Shown piece after piece: positions 40,392-48,731 of a stretch of 64,000 bases of DNA. Position 1 is the stretch's first letter, and the number at the start of each line of letters is the position of its first letter. A program made the position numbers and the translations under genes. Source of the DNA: Microbispora siamensis (GTDB lineage: Bacteria > Actinomycetota > Actinomycetes > Streptosporangiales > Streptosporangiaceae); contig NZ_BOOF01000001.1 in the NCBI RefSeq assembly GCF_016863095.1, positions 62,001 to 126,000 of the forward strand. The letters run 5' to 3'. Under the pieces are notes generated by a model. That model searched no databases. It was not told where the DNA came from and saw only the letters and a program-made list of their open reading frames with translations.

Positions 40392-41312
40392 CCGGCCCGG
40401 GGTGGGGTCGAGGAAGACCTGCCGGATCTCCGGGAAGCGCTCGGTGAGCCGGCGCTCCACCTGGTCGGAGGCGAGCTCCAGCCGCTCCCCGGACGTCTCG
40501 TCGCGGAAGTCGACCTTCGCCGCGACCATGACCTGGCCGGGGCCCATCATGACGGTGACCAGCTCGACGACGGCCTCGACCTCCGGCTGGGCGGCCAGCT
40601 CGCCGCGGATCTCCTCCTGCAACCCGCGCGGCGCCGCCTGGCCGATGAGCAGCGAGGCGTTGGTCCTGATCAGGGTCAGCGCCACGCCGAGCAGCAGCAG
40701 CCCGATGACGATCGACGCGACGCCGTCCCATACGGCCGAGCCGGTGAGCTGCGAAAGCAGCAGGCCGACGCCGGCCGTCGCGATGCCGATCAGCGCGGCC
40801 AAGTCCTCCAGCACGACGGCCTTGAGCATGGTGTCGGAGGTGCGGTGCAGCAGCCGCCCGGGGCTCACCCGCCAGCGGCGGGCCTCGCCGCGAAGCTGCC
40901 GCAGCGCCCGCCACAGGGAGACCGACTCGATCGCGAAGGACACCGCGAGCACGAGGTACGACACCCCGATGTCGCCCAGGTCCTCCCCCGCGGTGATCGT
41001 GTGCCAGCCGTGCGTCAGCGAGAACCCGGCCCCCACGACCAGCGTGAAGCAGGCCGCCACGATCGCCCACAGGTAGGCGGCACGCCCGTGGCCCAGCGGA
41101 TGGCGGGGGTCGGCGGGGCGCTCGCCGTGCCGGATCGCGGCGAACAGCACGACCTCGGTGGCCGTGTCGGCCGCCGAGTGCGCGGCCTCCGACAGCATCG
41201 CCGAGGAGGAGCTGAGCAGGCCGGCCACAAGCTTGGCCAGCGCGATGGCGAGGTTGGCCGCGCCCGCGACCACGACGGTGCCGAGGCTCTCACCGTTCTC
41301 GCTGTCAGGCAT
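40371..41312 (-). CDS. Cation diffusion facilitator (CDF) metal transporter
   Basis: 313 residues with about six membrane segments and a C-terminal ferredoxin-like cytosolic domain. TM2 has SEAAHSAADTATE (HxxxD metal site), while TM5 has LEDLAALIG, with Glu where zinc-selective CDFs have His. That pattern is shared by the branch often linked to Mn, Co or Fe. It exports divalent metal by proton antiport. It is divergent from the MarR gene across 38 bp. Confidence 0.87.
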   Translation of the reverse strand: MPDSENGESLGTVVVAGAANLAIALAKLVAGLLSSSSAMLSEAAHSAADTATEVVLFAAIRHGERPADPRHPLGHGRAAYLWAIVAACFTLVVGAGFSLTHGWHTITAGEDLGDIGVSYLVLAVSFAIESVSLWRALRQLRGEARRWRVSPGRLLHRTSDTMLKAVVLEDLAALIGIATAGVGLLLSQLTGSAVWDGVASIVIGLLLLGVALTLIRTNASLLIGQAAPRGLQEEIRGELAAQPEVEAVVELVTVMMGPGQVMVAAKVDFRDETSGERLELASDQVERRLTERFPEIRQVFLDPTPGRSTAKEA

Positions 41313-41350
41313 TCCGCTCCATCCGTCGAATTGATCTTATGCTGGTGGTC

Positions 41351-41818
41351 ATGGAAGCCCCCGATTGGCTCACCCCGCAGGAGCAGCGCGCCTGGCGGGC
41401 CCATCTGGCCGCCCACCGCCTGCTCTTCCACCAGCTCGACCGGGAGCTGCAGGGCACCGGGCTGTCGCTGAACGACTACGAGATCCTCGTGAACCTCTCG
41501 GAGAGCCCCGGCCGCCGCATGCGCATGAGCGAGCTGGCCGACGCCACGATCCAGTCGCGCAGCCGGCTGTCCCACCAGATCTCGCGGATGGAGGCCGCCG
41601 GCCTGGTGACCCGGCAGGACTGCGAGGACGACCGGCGCGGCACGTTCGCCGTGCTGACCGACCACGGCTGGGAGACGATCCAGCGGGTGGCGCCGGATCA
41701 CGTGGCGAGCGTCCGCCGCCACTTCATCGACCTGATGACCCCCGAGCAGGTGTCCGCCCTGGAGCAGATCTACACACCGATCGTCGACCATCTCCAGGCG
41801 GTCCGCGGCACCCGGTGA
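41351..41818 (+). CDS. MarR-family regulator
   Basis: 155 residues from the ATG at 41351 (another at 41339). The winged helix is complete: LNDYEILVNLSESPGRRMRMSELADATIQSRSRLSHQISRMEAAGLVTRQDCEDDRRGTFAVLT. No good ribosome site precedes it and a TATGCT lies a few bases upstream, so the message may be leaderless. The divergent CDF gene is the obvious target. Confidence 0.87.
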   Translation: MEAPDWLTPQEQRAWRAHLAAHRLLFHQLDRELQGTGLSLNDYEILVNLSESPGRRMRMSELADATIQSRSRLSHQISRMEAAGLVTRQDCEDDRRGTFAVLTDHGWETIQRVAPDHVASVRRHFIDLMTPEQVSALEQIYTPIVDHLQAVRGTR

Positions 41819-41921
41819 GGGGGCTGCGGGACGGCGGGGGATGAGCACCGGTCTCGACTTCCCGTGGCGGGCCGCGCCAAACCGATTCCCAAGGGAGCGC
41901 GTGCCGGCCCCGCCCGCTCGC

Positions 41922-41927
41922 TACGAT
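41922..41927 (+). promoter_or_regulatory. -10 element of a probable leaderless lprG transcript
   Basis: TACGAT ends only 6 bases before the GTG at 41934, so transcription should begin at the start codon. No clear -35 is seen. Confidence 0.45.
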
Positions 41928-41933
41928 CCGGCT

Positions 41934-42581
41934 GTGCGAACAATCCTCGGGCTCGTCGTGGCCGGTTTGCTGCTCGTGACCGCCTGCAGCGCGAAGAGCG
42001 ACACGGCCCTGCCGGACGGTCCCGCGTTGCTGAAGCGCTCGGCCGAGGCCATGCGGACGGTCAAGACGGTCGCCTTCACGATCGAGACCAAGGACAAGCC
42101 CGCCGTACCGGTCCGGCACGCCGAGGGCAGCCTCACCCGGGAGGGCGACGCCAAGGGCACGCTGCAGATCGAGATCGCGGGACTGCAGGAGATCGAGTTC
42201 GTGCTCGTCGGCGACAAGGTCTACTTCAAGGGACCCACCGGCGGCTTCCAGACCATGACACGGCAGCAGCTCATGGCCCTTTACAACCCCTCCGCCGTGC
42301 TGACCGGCGTACCCGACCTGCTGTCCACCGCGAAGGACGTGCAGACGCAGGCGGAGGAGAAGGTCGGCGACGCCGCCGCCTACCGGGTGACGGCCGCGCT
42401 GTCGCAACAGGTGCTGGCCACGCTGGTCCCCGGCGTGCAGCAGGGGGTGACCGGCACGCTCTGGATCGACAAGGCCACCAGCCGCCTGCTCAAGCTCGAC
42501 CTGCCGCTCACCGGCGGCTCCGTGGCCGTGACCCTGGGGGACTACGACGCCCCCGTGACCATCGCCCCGCCCGCGTCGTGA
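41934..42581 (+). CDS. LppX/LprAFG-family lipoprotein (LprG-like)
   Basis: 215 residues from GTG. A lipobox (LLLVTAC) at about Cys19 ends the signal peptide, then [38 protein letters not shown] and [31 protein letters not shown] match the LprG fold. Mycobacterial LprG binds triacylated glycolipids and works with the P55 exporter. The next gene is a P55-like MFS gene with GTGA overlap, the same pair as in mycobacteria. It probably shuttles a lipid across the cell envelope. Confidence 0.85.
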   Translation: MRTILGLVVAGLLLVTACSAKSDTALPDGPALLKRSAEAMRTVKTVAFTIETKDKPAVPVRHAEGSLTREGDAKGTLQIEIAGLQEIEFVLVGDKVYFKGPTGGFQTMTRQQLMALYNPSAVLTGVPDLLSTAKDVQTQAEEKVGDAAAYRVTAALSQQVLATLVPGVQQGVTGTLWIDKATSRLLKLDLPLTGGSVAVTLGDYDAPVTIAPPAS

Positions 42582-44128
42582 CCGACGCCACCGACGCCAC
42601 CGGCGCGGCCGGGCAGACGCGGGCGAGCGGGACGGGCGGGCCCGCCGCGCGGCGCCGGCGTCTCGCGCTGGGCGTCGGCGGAGCCGCGGTGCTGCTCGCC
42701 GCGCTCGACGCGTACGTCGTCGTCACCGTGCTCGTGGACGTCGCCGCCGACGTCGGCGTGCCGCTGAACCACCTGGAGCGGGCGACCCCGGTCGTGACCG
42801 GGTTCCTGCTCGGCTACGTCGCGGCGATGCCGCTGCTCGGCCGCCTGTCCGACCGGTTCGGCAGGCGCCCGCTGATCCACGCGTGCCTGGCCGGGTTCGC
42901 CGCCGGTTCCCTCGTCACCGCCCTGGCGGCGAGCGTCCCGGCGCTGGTCGCGGGCCGTACGCTCCAGGGCGTCGCGGGCGGCGCGCTGCTGCCGATCACC
43001 ATGGCCCTCGTCGGCGACCTGTGGGACGAACGCGCCCGGCCGGTGGCGCTCGGCGCGGTCGGCGCGGCGCAGGAGCTCGGCAGCGTCCTCGGCCCGCTGT
43101 ACGGCGCGGGCCTGGCCGCGCTCGCCGGATGGCGCGGCATCTTCTGGGTCAACCTCCCGCTCGCGCTGCTGGCCGCCGTCGCCGTGCAGGCGGCCGTCCC
43201 CGGCGGGCGCGAGCCGTACGGCCGGCCCTCCGGCGGGGTGCACACGGGGAAGGTGGACGCGGGCGGCGGCGTCCTGCTCGCGCTGGCGCTCGGCCTGCTG
43301 GTCGCCGGGCTCTACAACCCCTCCCCCGACACGGCCGTGCTGCCCCCGTGGGGGCTGCCGTGCGTGGCCGCCGGGGCGGTCGCGGCCGTGCTGTTCGTGC
43401 TGTGGGAGATCCGCTCGCCGGTCCGCCTGCTCGACCTGGCGGGCGTGCCGCGGACACCGCTGCTCGCCACTTTGGCGGTGAGCCTGCTCGCCGGGGCGGC
43501 GCTGCTGGTCACGCTGGTCGACGTGCAGCTCGCGGCGCAGACGCTGCTCGGCAAGGACGCGGTGGGCGGCGCCCTGGTGCTCACCCGGTTCCTCGCCGCG
43601 CTGGCGATCGCGGCGTTTCTCGGCGGGATCCTGGTGCGGCGGTTCGGCGAGCGCCCGGTGGCGCTCGCGGGAATGGCGGTGGCCGCCGCGGGCTACTGGA
43701 TGATCTCCCGGTGGCCGCTCGACCTGGCCTCGGCCGGCGTGCGGATGGACGTCGACCTCGTGGTGGCCGGCCTCGGCCTCGGAGTGGTGATCGCCCCCGT
43801 CTCGTCGGCGGTGCTGCGCGTGGTCCCGGCGGCGCAGCACGGCGTGGCGTCGGCGGCGGTCGTGGTGGCCAGGATGATGGGCATGCTGCTGGGCGTGGCC
43901 GCGCTGTCGGCCTGGGGCTTCCACCGGTTCCAGTCGCTCACCGCGCATCTGGACACGCCGCTGCCGTTCGGGGTGGACGCGGCCGAGTACGCCCGAAGGC
44001 TCGCGGACTACACGGCGAAGGTCCAGGCGGCGCTGCACGCGGAGTACACCGAGATCTTCCTGATCACGTGCGGGCTGTGCGTGCTCGGCGCGGCCGCCTC
44101 CCTGGCCCTGCCCCGCCGCCGCGCCTGA
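42578..44128 (+). CDS. P55-like MFS transporter (14-TM DHA2 type)
   Basis: 516 residues with about fourteen hydrophobic segments. Motif A is [16 protein letters not shown] (about residues 87-102). Motif C-like [18 protein letters not shown] is characteristic of drug/H+ antiporters, and [18 protein letters not shown] is the motif D1 region. Coupled to lprG, it fits P55, which exports lipids or drugs with LprG. Its 3' end forms one arm of a shared terminator with the convergent MarR gene. Confidence 0.88.
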   Translation: MTDATDATGAAGQTRASGTGGPAARRRRLALGVGGAAVLLAALDAYVVVTVLVDVAADVGVPLNHLERATPVVTGFLLGYVAAMPLLGRLSDRFGRRPLIHACLAGFAAGSLVTALAASVPALVAGRTLQGVAGGALLPITMALVGDLWDERARPVALGAVGAAQELGSVLGPLYGAGLAALAGWRGIFWVNLPLALLAAVAVQAAVPGGREPYGRPSGGVHTGKVDAGGGVLLALALGLLVAGLYNPSPDTAVLPPWGLPCVAAGAVAAVLFVLWEIRSPVRLLDLAGVPRTPLLATLAVSLLAGAALLVTLVDVQLAAQTLLGKDAVGGALVLTRFLAALAIAAFLGGILVRRFGERPVALAGMAVAAAGYWMISRWPLDLASAGVRMDVDLVVAGLGLGVVIAPVSSAVLRVVPAAQHGVASAAVVVARMMGMLLGVAALSAWGFHRFQSLTAHLDTPLPFGVDAAEYARRLADYTAKVQAALHAEYTEIFLITCGLCVLGAAASLALPRRRA

Positions 44129-44154
44129 CCCCGCGCCCCTGCCGGGTCAGGCGC
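44121..44154. terminator. Bidirectional hairpin between P55-like and MarR genes
   Basis: 11-bp perfect stem (44121-44131 with 44144-44154), 12-base loop. Each arm overlaps the stop region of one convergent gene. Confidence 0.6.
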
Positions 44155-44623
44155 CGAACCATCCGGGCACGTCGAGGCGGAAGACGTCCTGCGGCGTCAC
44201 CTTCCGCAGGTCGGCCTCCAGTGCCCTGAGCCGCTCGTCGCCGATCACGGCGGCCCAGCGGGCCCGCAGGTCGTCGAAGATCCGGGCCGAGCGCACCAGC
44301 ATGTCCACGCCCGACGGCGTGAGCCGTACGATCTTGCGGCGCGTGTCGCGGTGGTCACGGGCGCGCTCCACGTAGCCGAGGCGCTCGAGCGTCTCGATCG
44401 TCTTGCCCGCCGCCTGTTTGCTGACACCCAGCGTGCGGCCCAGCTCCACCGCGGTCGTGCCCTCCGTGCCGATCGCCTGCATGACGAACCCGTGCATGGG
44501 CCGGGCGTGCGGATGCCCCTGACGGGCGAGCTCGGCGTGCAGTTCGTCGATGAGGACGCGAAACCCCAGGAAGAGCCGCAGGGGCAGCTCGAAGCCGGGC
44601 GGGTCGATTGACAAGATAGACAA
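44147..44623 (-). CDS. MarR-family regulator of the cupin genes
   Basis: 158 residues from TTG at 44623 (a second TTG three codons in). The winged helix is TTAVELGRTLGVSKQAAGKTIETLERLGYVERARDHRDTRRKIVRLT (about 54-100). The start codon lies inside a long inverted repeat that also covers the promoter side of the divergent cupin gene, so autoregulation and cupin control are likely. The ligand is unknown. Confidence 0.87.
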   Translation of the reverse strand: MSILSIDPPGFELPLRLFLGFRVLIDELHAELARQGHPHARPMHGFVMQAIGTEGTTAVELGRTLGVSKQAAGKTIETLERLGYVERARDHRDTRRKIVRLTPSGVDMLVRSARIFDDLRARWAAVIGDERLRALEADLRKVTPQDVFRLDVPGWFGA

Positions 44624-44661
44624 CCAGGTTCACTATTACCGACAACGACATTGTCTATCTT
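44613..44661. promoter_or_regulatory. MarR operator region: 11-bp inverted repeats
   Basis: AAGATAGACAA (44613-44623) and TTGTCTATCTT (44651-44661) are perfect inverted copies 27 bp apart, with inner dyads AACC-A-GGTT (44622-44630) and GACAA-N5-TTGTC (44641-44655). TTGACA at 44608 may be a -35 for the cupin transcript. Two MarR dimers could bridge both starts. Confidence 0.6.
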
Positions 44662-44675
44662 AGGAGACGCCGGCG

Positions 44676-45053
44676 ATGCCTGTCATCCGTCATGCCCAAT
44701 GCCGCAGATCCGAGACCCCGGCCGGGGTCATGACCACCTTCGCCTCGCCCACCCTGGGCGGCGCCGCCCGGGCCGTGTGGCGCGTCGAGGCGACCCCCGC
44801 GACGAGCGGACCGCTGCACGACTTCGATGCCGAGCAGGTGTGGACGTTCCTCGGCGGGACCGCCACCGTCGAACTCGGCGGGGAGACGTTCACGGTCGCG
44901 CCCGGCGACACTGTGGTCATGCCGCCCTCGACCCCGCGCCGCGTCACCGCGGGCGCCGGTGAGGGCTTCACCGCCGTCGTCACCGCCCCCGCCGGGGCCC
45001 GGGCCGTCCTGTCCGACGGCACCGTGCACGGCGTGCCGCCCTGGATCGCCTGA
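44676..45053 (+). CDS. Small cupin protein, paralogue 1
   Basis: 125 residues from ATG with TAGGAGA upstream. One cupin barrel: EQVWTFLGGTATVELGGETFTVAPGDTVVMPPSTPRRVTAGAGEGFTAVV. Motif 1 has lost the usual His pair (HDFDAEQVW), leaving at most one His and a Glu. It is likely a small-molecule binding or isomerase-like protein rather than a classic dioxygenase. It is followed by a clear tandem paralogue. Confidence 0.83.
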   Translation: MPVIRHAQCRRSETPAGVMTTFASPTLGGAARAVWRVEATPATSGPLHDFDAEQVWTFLGGTATVELGGETFTVAPGDTVVMPPSTPRRVTAGAGEGFTAVVTAPAGARAVLSDGTVHGVPPWIA

Positions 45054-45088
45054 CCTCCGCCCGCTCTCTCACACCAAGGAGTCACGAC

Positions 45089-45505
45089 ATGCCCGTCATC
45101 CGTTCCGCCGACAGCCGCAGGAGCACCACGCCCAACGGCGTCATGACCACCCTCGCCTCGCCCACCCAGGGAGGCGCCACCCAGGCCGTGTGGCGGGTGG
45201 ACATGCCGGCCGGCAACAGCGGTCCCTACCACGCCGCCGACGGCGAGCAGGTGTGGACCTTCCTCACCGGCGGCGCGACCGTCGAACTCGACGGCGAGAC
45301 CGTCGGCGTCGAGGCCGGGGACACCGTCGTCATGCCCGCGGACGTGGGCCGCCGGATGCACGCCGGCGCCGAGTCGGGCTTCACCGCGATCGTGGTCGCG
45401 CCGGCCGGCTGCGACGTCTACAACCCCGGCGGGGTCACCGCGGCGGACGCCTGCGACCTGGCGCCCAAGGGGACCGACCGGCTCGTGCCGCCCTGGACCC
45501 GCTGA
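45089..45505 (+). CDS. Small cupin protein, paralogue 2
   Basis: 138 residues; AAGGAG precedes the ATG. It shares MPVIR...RRS.TP.GVMTT.ASPT.GGA..AVWRV and the whole cupin core (GEQVWTFLTGGATVELDGETVGVEAGDTVVMPADVGRRMHAGAESGFTAIVVAP) with the upstream gene, showing recent tandem duplication. It keeps a His in YHAADGEQVW and has a 13-residue longer C-terminus. It is cotranscribed with paralogue 1 under the MarR operator. Confidence 0.83.
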   Translation: MPVIRSADSRRSTTPNGVMTTLASPTQGGATQAVWRVDMPAGNSGPYHAADGEQVWTFLTGGATVELDGETVGVEAGDTVVMPADVGRRMHAGAESGFTAIVVAPAGCDVYNPGGVTAADACDLAPKGTDRLVPPWTR

Positions 45506-45573
45506 CACCGGCCCGAGGGGCGGACCGGGTCTCGGGGGCTTCCGGCGCGGCGAATTCCCGGCGGACAGGGACG

Positions 45574-45597
45574 GGTGTCCCGGGTGCCCGGGACACC
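45574..45597 (+). terminator. Hairpin after the cupin operon
   Basis: GGTGTCCCGGG-TG-CCCGGGACACC, an 11-bp perfect stem with a 2-base loop, about 70 bases past the stop. No T-run. Confidence 0.5.
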
Positions 45598-45690
45598 GGG
45601 CGGTCCACCATTGCGGCGTACCGTTCCGGCTCCCGCCGTCGCCCCGCAGAACCCCCGGGGCTCGTCCCTTCCCGACTGAGGAGGCCCCAT

Positions 45691-46152
45691 ATGCGCAAGG
45701 TGTTCTTCGGGTTCGCCGTTCTGCAGCTCGTCGCCGTGCTCGCCCAGTTCTACCTCGCCACGTTCGGCGCGTTCGAGACCCCGCACCCGGCGCCGGGCGA
45801 CCCGAACGCCGCCATCAACTACCACGCCATGAACGGCACGATGGTGATCCCGCTCGTCTCGTTGCTGACCACGGTCGTGGCCCTGATCGCCCGCGCGGGC
45901 GGCAAGGTGGCGGGCCTGTCGATCCTGCCGTTCGTGCTGGTCGCGGTGCAGTTGTTCGTCATCTTCCCGCTGGCGGAGATCGCGGGCGCGACGGAGACCG
46001 CGACGACCACGGCCAGCCTGGTCGTCATGGGCTTCCACGCCCTCGACGGCGTGGCGATCCTCGCCGTGGCCGTCGTCGTCGTGCGCCGGGCCCGTGCCCT
46101 GGTCAAGGGCGCGCCGGTCGCGGCCCCCTCCGGGGCGCACGTCGCGGCGTGA
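45691..46152 (+). CDS. DUF6220-like small membrane protein
   Basis: 153 residues with about four membrane segments (7-25, 52-70, 76-98, 108-130) and GAGGAGG upstream. Two histidines in or beside membrane spans (INYHAMNGT, VVMGFHALDG) could bind heme or metal. Its stop overlaps the start of the membrane-anchored multicopper oxidase (GTGA), so the two probably act together in the membrane. The family assignment is tentative. Confidence 0.72.
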   Translation: MRKVFFGFAVLQLVAVLAQFYLATFGAFETPHPAPGDPNAAINYHAMNGTMVIPLVSLLTTVVALIARAGGKVAGLSILPFVLVAVQLFVIFPLAEIAGATETATTTASLVVMGFHALDGVAILAVAVVVVRRARALVKGAPVAAPSGAHVAA

Positions 46153-48074
46153 GCACCGCACGGCTGATCGCTCTCGATCAGATCCTGTTCGTCCTGGTCG
46201 CGGCCGCCTGGGCCGCGACCGCCGGGGTCGCCCTGGCCGGTCTGCGGCAGCCCGCCGCGGCCGGACGGCGGACCCGCCTGATCGCCGCGGCCCTGTGCGC
46301 CGCGGCGATCGTCGTGACCGCGCTCAGGATCCCCGTCACGCTCGGCCTCGCCCGGGCGGGCTGGTGGTTCGTGGCGGAGAAGGTCACGTTGGCCCTGCCC
46401 CTGGTCGTCCTTCCCGCGCTCGCCTCGGCGGCCGTCAGCCTGCCCCGGCTGCTGCGCGCGCCGTCCGGAGGCGGCGCTCCCGTCCTGTCCCCCCGGCTCG
46501 TCGCGTTCCCCCTGCTGGTAACCGCGTACGGCGCGGTGGCCGGGGTCGCCTGCGGAGTCGTGATCTCCTATCCGGTCACGGGCGGCGGAGCGGCGGCGGT
46601 GCTCGCGCTGTTCGCCGCGGCGTCCGTCGTGTCATGGCGGCTGCTCGGCCCGGTCCGCACGCCGGGCGACCGCTGGCAGGCCGCCGGGACCGGCGTGCTC
46701 GCGCTCGCCGTCGCCCTGACCGTGGGCGGCGGCTGGTCGGGCGGTCACCCGCACTTCGGCGACCACGCACCTGCCCAGGGCATCTCCGTCGACCTGCTGC
46801 ACGGCGCGTCCGCCGCGGCGGCCGGCGGGCCGTCGCGGGCGAAGCCACGGGTCCGCCGCTTCACGCTCACCGCACAGCCCGCCACCGTACGGCTCGCCTC
46901 CGGCCCGATCGACGCGTGGTCGTTCAACGGCCAGGTGCCCGGGCCCGTGCTGCGGGTGCGGCAGGGCGACCTGGTGGAGGTCACCCTGCGCAACCGGCTG
47001 CCCGGACAGTCGGTGACCGTCCACTGGCACGGGTACGACGTGCCGTCCGGCGAGGACGGTGTGCCCGGCGTCACCCAGAACGCCGTGGCGCCCGGGCAGA
47101 CCCACGTCTACCGGTTCCGGGCCGAAGACGCCGGCACGTACTGGTATCACAGTCACCAGAACTCCAGCGTCGCCGTGCCGCGCGGGCTGTTCGGCCTGCT
47201 GGTCGTCGATCCGGCCGCCCCGCTGCCGGAGAGCGAGGACCACGTCCTCGCGCTGCACACGTTCGGCACCCGGCCCACGTTGTCGGTGGACGGCGCGGCG
47301 CCGGTGGAGGGGCTCGCCCGCCTCGCGCTGCCGCCAGGCGCCCGGACGCGGCTTCGCGTGGTGAACACCGACACCCGGCCCGTGGTCCTCGGGCTGGGCG
47401 GCGCGCCGTACCGGATCGCGGCGGTGGACGGCGGCGACGTGCCGGGGGCGACCGACCTGGACGGCGACCGTCTGCACCTCGCCGCGGGCGGCCGTTACGA
47501 CCTGACCTTCACCGTGCCCTCCGGCCCGGTGCTGCTGACGGCCGGGGACCGCCCCGCCCTCCTCGTCAACGGACCGGCGACGCCTCCGGCGGCGGCCGGG
47601 CCGATCGTGGACATCACCCGCTATGGCGCGGCCACCGCCCCGCCGGCCCGGTTCGACCAGGAGGTCACCTGGGTGCTGGACAAGACCCTCGCCATGGCCG
47701 ACGGCCTGCCGAGGCTCGCCCAGACGGTGAACGGCAAGGCCTGGCCGAACATCCCCACCCCCGTCGTACGGCAAGGCCAGACCGTGAGGATCAGGGTGGT
47801 GAACCGGGGCACCGACACCCATCCGATGCACCCGCACGGCCACCATGTGCGGATCCTGTCCCGCAACGGCGTGCCCGCGACCGGGCTGGCGATGGACACC
47901 TTCGACGTCGCCCCCGGCGAGGTCTGGGAGGTCGCCCTGGTGGCGGACAACCCCGGCATGTGGATGTCCCACTGCCACGACCTGGCGCACGCCGCCCAGG
48001 GAATGGAGTTCCACCTCGCCTACGAGGGCGTCACCACGCCGTACGAGATGGGCGGCGGCAACCATCCGGCCTGA
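46149..48074 (+). CDS. Multicopper oxidase with N-terminal membrane domain
   Basis: 641 residues. The first ~205 residues hold about six hydrophobic segments. A two- or three-domain cupredoxin oxidase follows, with all copper motifs: HWHG (about 295), WYHSHQ (about 335), HPMHPHGHH (about 558) and HCHDLAHAAQGM (about 608; type 1 Cys, His, Met). It should oxidise a substrate on the outer membrane face and reduce O2 to water. The membrane domain may pass electrons or anchor it. It is coupled to the DUF6220-like gene. Confidence 0.88.
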   Translation: MSTARLIALDQILFVLVAAAWAATAGVALAGLRQPAAAGRRTRLIAAALCAAAIVVTALRIPVTLGLARAGWWFVAEKVTLALPLVVLPALASAAVSLPRLLRAPSGGGAPVLSPRLVAFPLLVTAYGAVAGVACGVVISYPVTGGGAAAVLALFAAASVVSWRLLGPVRTPGDRWQAAGTGVLALAVALTVGGGWSGGHPHFGDHAPAQGISVDLLHGASAAAAGGPSRAKPRVRRFTLTAQPATVRLASGPIDAWSFNGQVPGPVLRVRQGDLVEVTLRNRLPGQSVTVHWHGYDVPSGEDGVPGVTQNAVAPGQTHVYRFRAEDAGTYWYHSHQNSSVAVPRGLFGLLVVDPAAPLPESEDHVLALHTFGTRPTLSVDGAAPVEGLARLALPPGARTRLRVVNTDTRPVVLGLGGAPYRIAAVDGGDVPGATDLDGDRLHLAAGGRYDLTFTVPSGPVLLTAGDRPALLVNGPATPPAAAGPIVDITRYGAATAPPARFDQEVTWVLDKTLAMADGLPRLAQTVNGKAWPNIPTPVVRQGQTVRIRVVNRGTDTHPMHPHGHHVRILSRNGVPATGLAMDTFDVAPGEVWEVALVADNPGMWMSHCHDLAHAAQGMEFHLAYEGVTTPYEMGGGNHPA

Positions 48075-48088
48075 CGCGTGCGGTCAGG
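48070..48088. terminator. Short hairpin between convergent oxidase and response-regulator genes
   Basis: CCTGAC-N7-GTCAGG, a 6-bp stem whose arms overlap both stop regions; candidate bidirectional terminator. Confidence 0.35.
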
Positions 48089-48731
48089 AGCGGAGGTAGG
48101 CCAGCACCGCGAGGACGCGGCGGTGCTGGTCGCCGTCCTCGGCGTGCAGGCCGAGCTTGGTGAAGATGCCGCGGATGTGCTTTTCCACCGCGCCCTCGGT
48201 GACGACGAGGCGGCGGGCGATCGCGGGGTTCGACCTGCCCTCGGCCATCAGCGACAGGACCTCGCGCTCGCGCGGCGTCAGCGAGGCCAGCGGGTCGTCG
48301 CGCCGCCGCCGCACCATCAACTGGGCGACGACCTGGGGGTCGAAGACCGTCCCCCCTGCGGCGACCCGCCGCAGGCCGTCCATGAACTCCTCGACGTCGA
48401 CCACGCGGTCCTTCAGCAGGTAGCCGACCGCCCCGCGGGCGTCGGCCAGCAGGTCGTCCGCGTACGACACCTCGACGTACTGCGAGAGGATCAGCACGGG
48501 CGCGCCCGGCGCCTTCTCCCGCGCCTCGACGGCGGCGCGCAGGCCCTCGTCGGTGAACGTCGGCGGCATCCGCACGTCGACCACCGACACGTCGGGCCGG
48601 TGGGCGACGACGGCCTTGACCAGGTCCTCCCCCGTGCCCACGGTCTCGACGACCTCGCAGCCGAACTCCTCCAGCAGGCGGACGAGCCCCTCCCGGATGA
48701 GAACGGCGTCGTCGGCCACCACTACGCGCAC
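48084..48731 (-). CDS. NarL/FixJ-family response regulator
   Basis: 215 residues from GTG. The receiver domain has the acidic pair (ADD, residues 6-8), phospho-acceptor Asp52 (VSVVDVRMPP) and the conserved Lys in GYLLKDR. The output is a GerE-type HTH (LTPREREVLSLMAEGRSNPAIARRLVVTEGAVEKHIRGIFTKLGL). It overlaps the sensor kinase gene by 10 bases, so they form a cognate pair. A target among the two flanking oxidases is plausible but unproven. Confidence 0.93.
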   Translation of the reverse strand: MRVVVADDAVLIREGLVRLLEEFGCEVVETVGTGEDLVKAVVAHRPDVSVVDVRMPPTFTDEGLRAAVEAREKAPGAPVLILSQYVEVSYADDLLADARGAVGYLLKDRVVDVEEFMDGLRRVAAGGTVFDPQVVAQLMVRRRRDDPLASLTPREREVLSLMAEGRSNPAIARRLVVTEGAVEKHIRGIFTKLGLHAEDGDQHRRVLAVLAYLRS

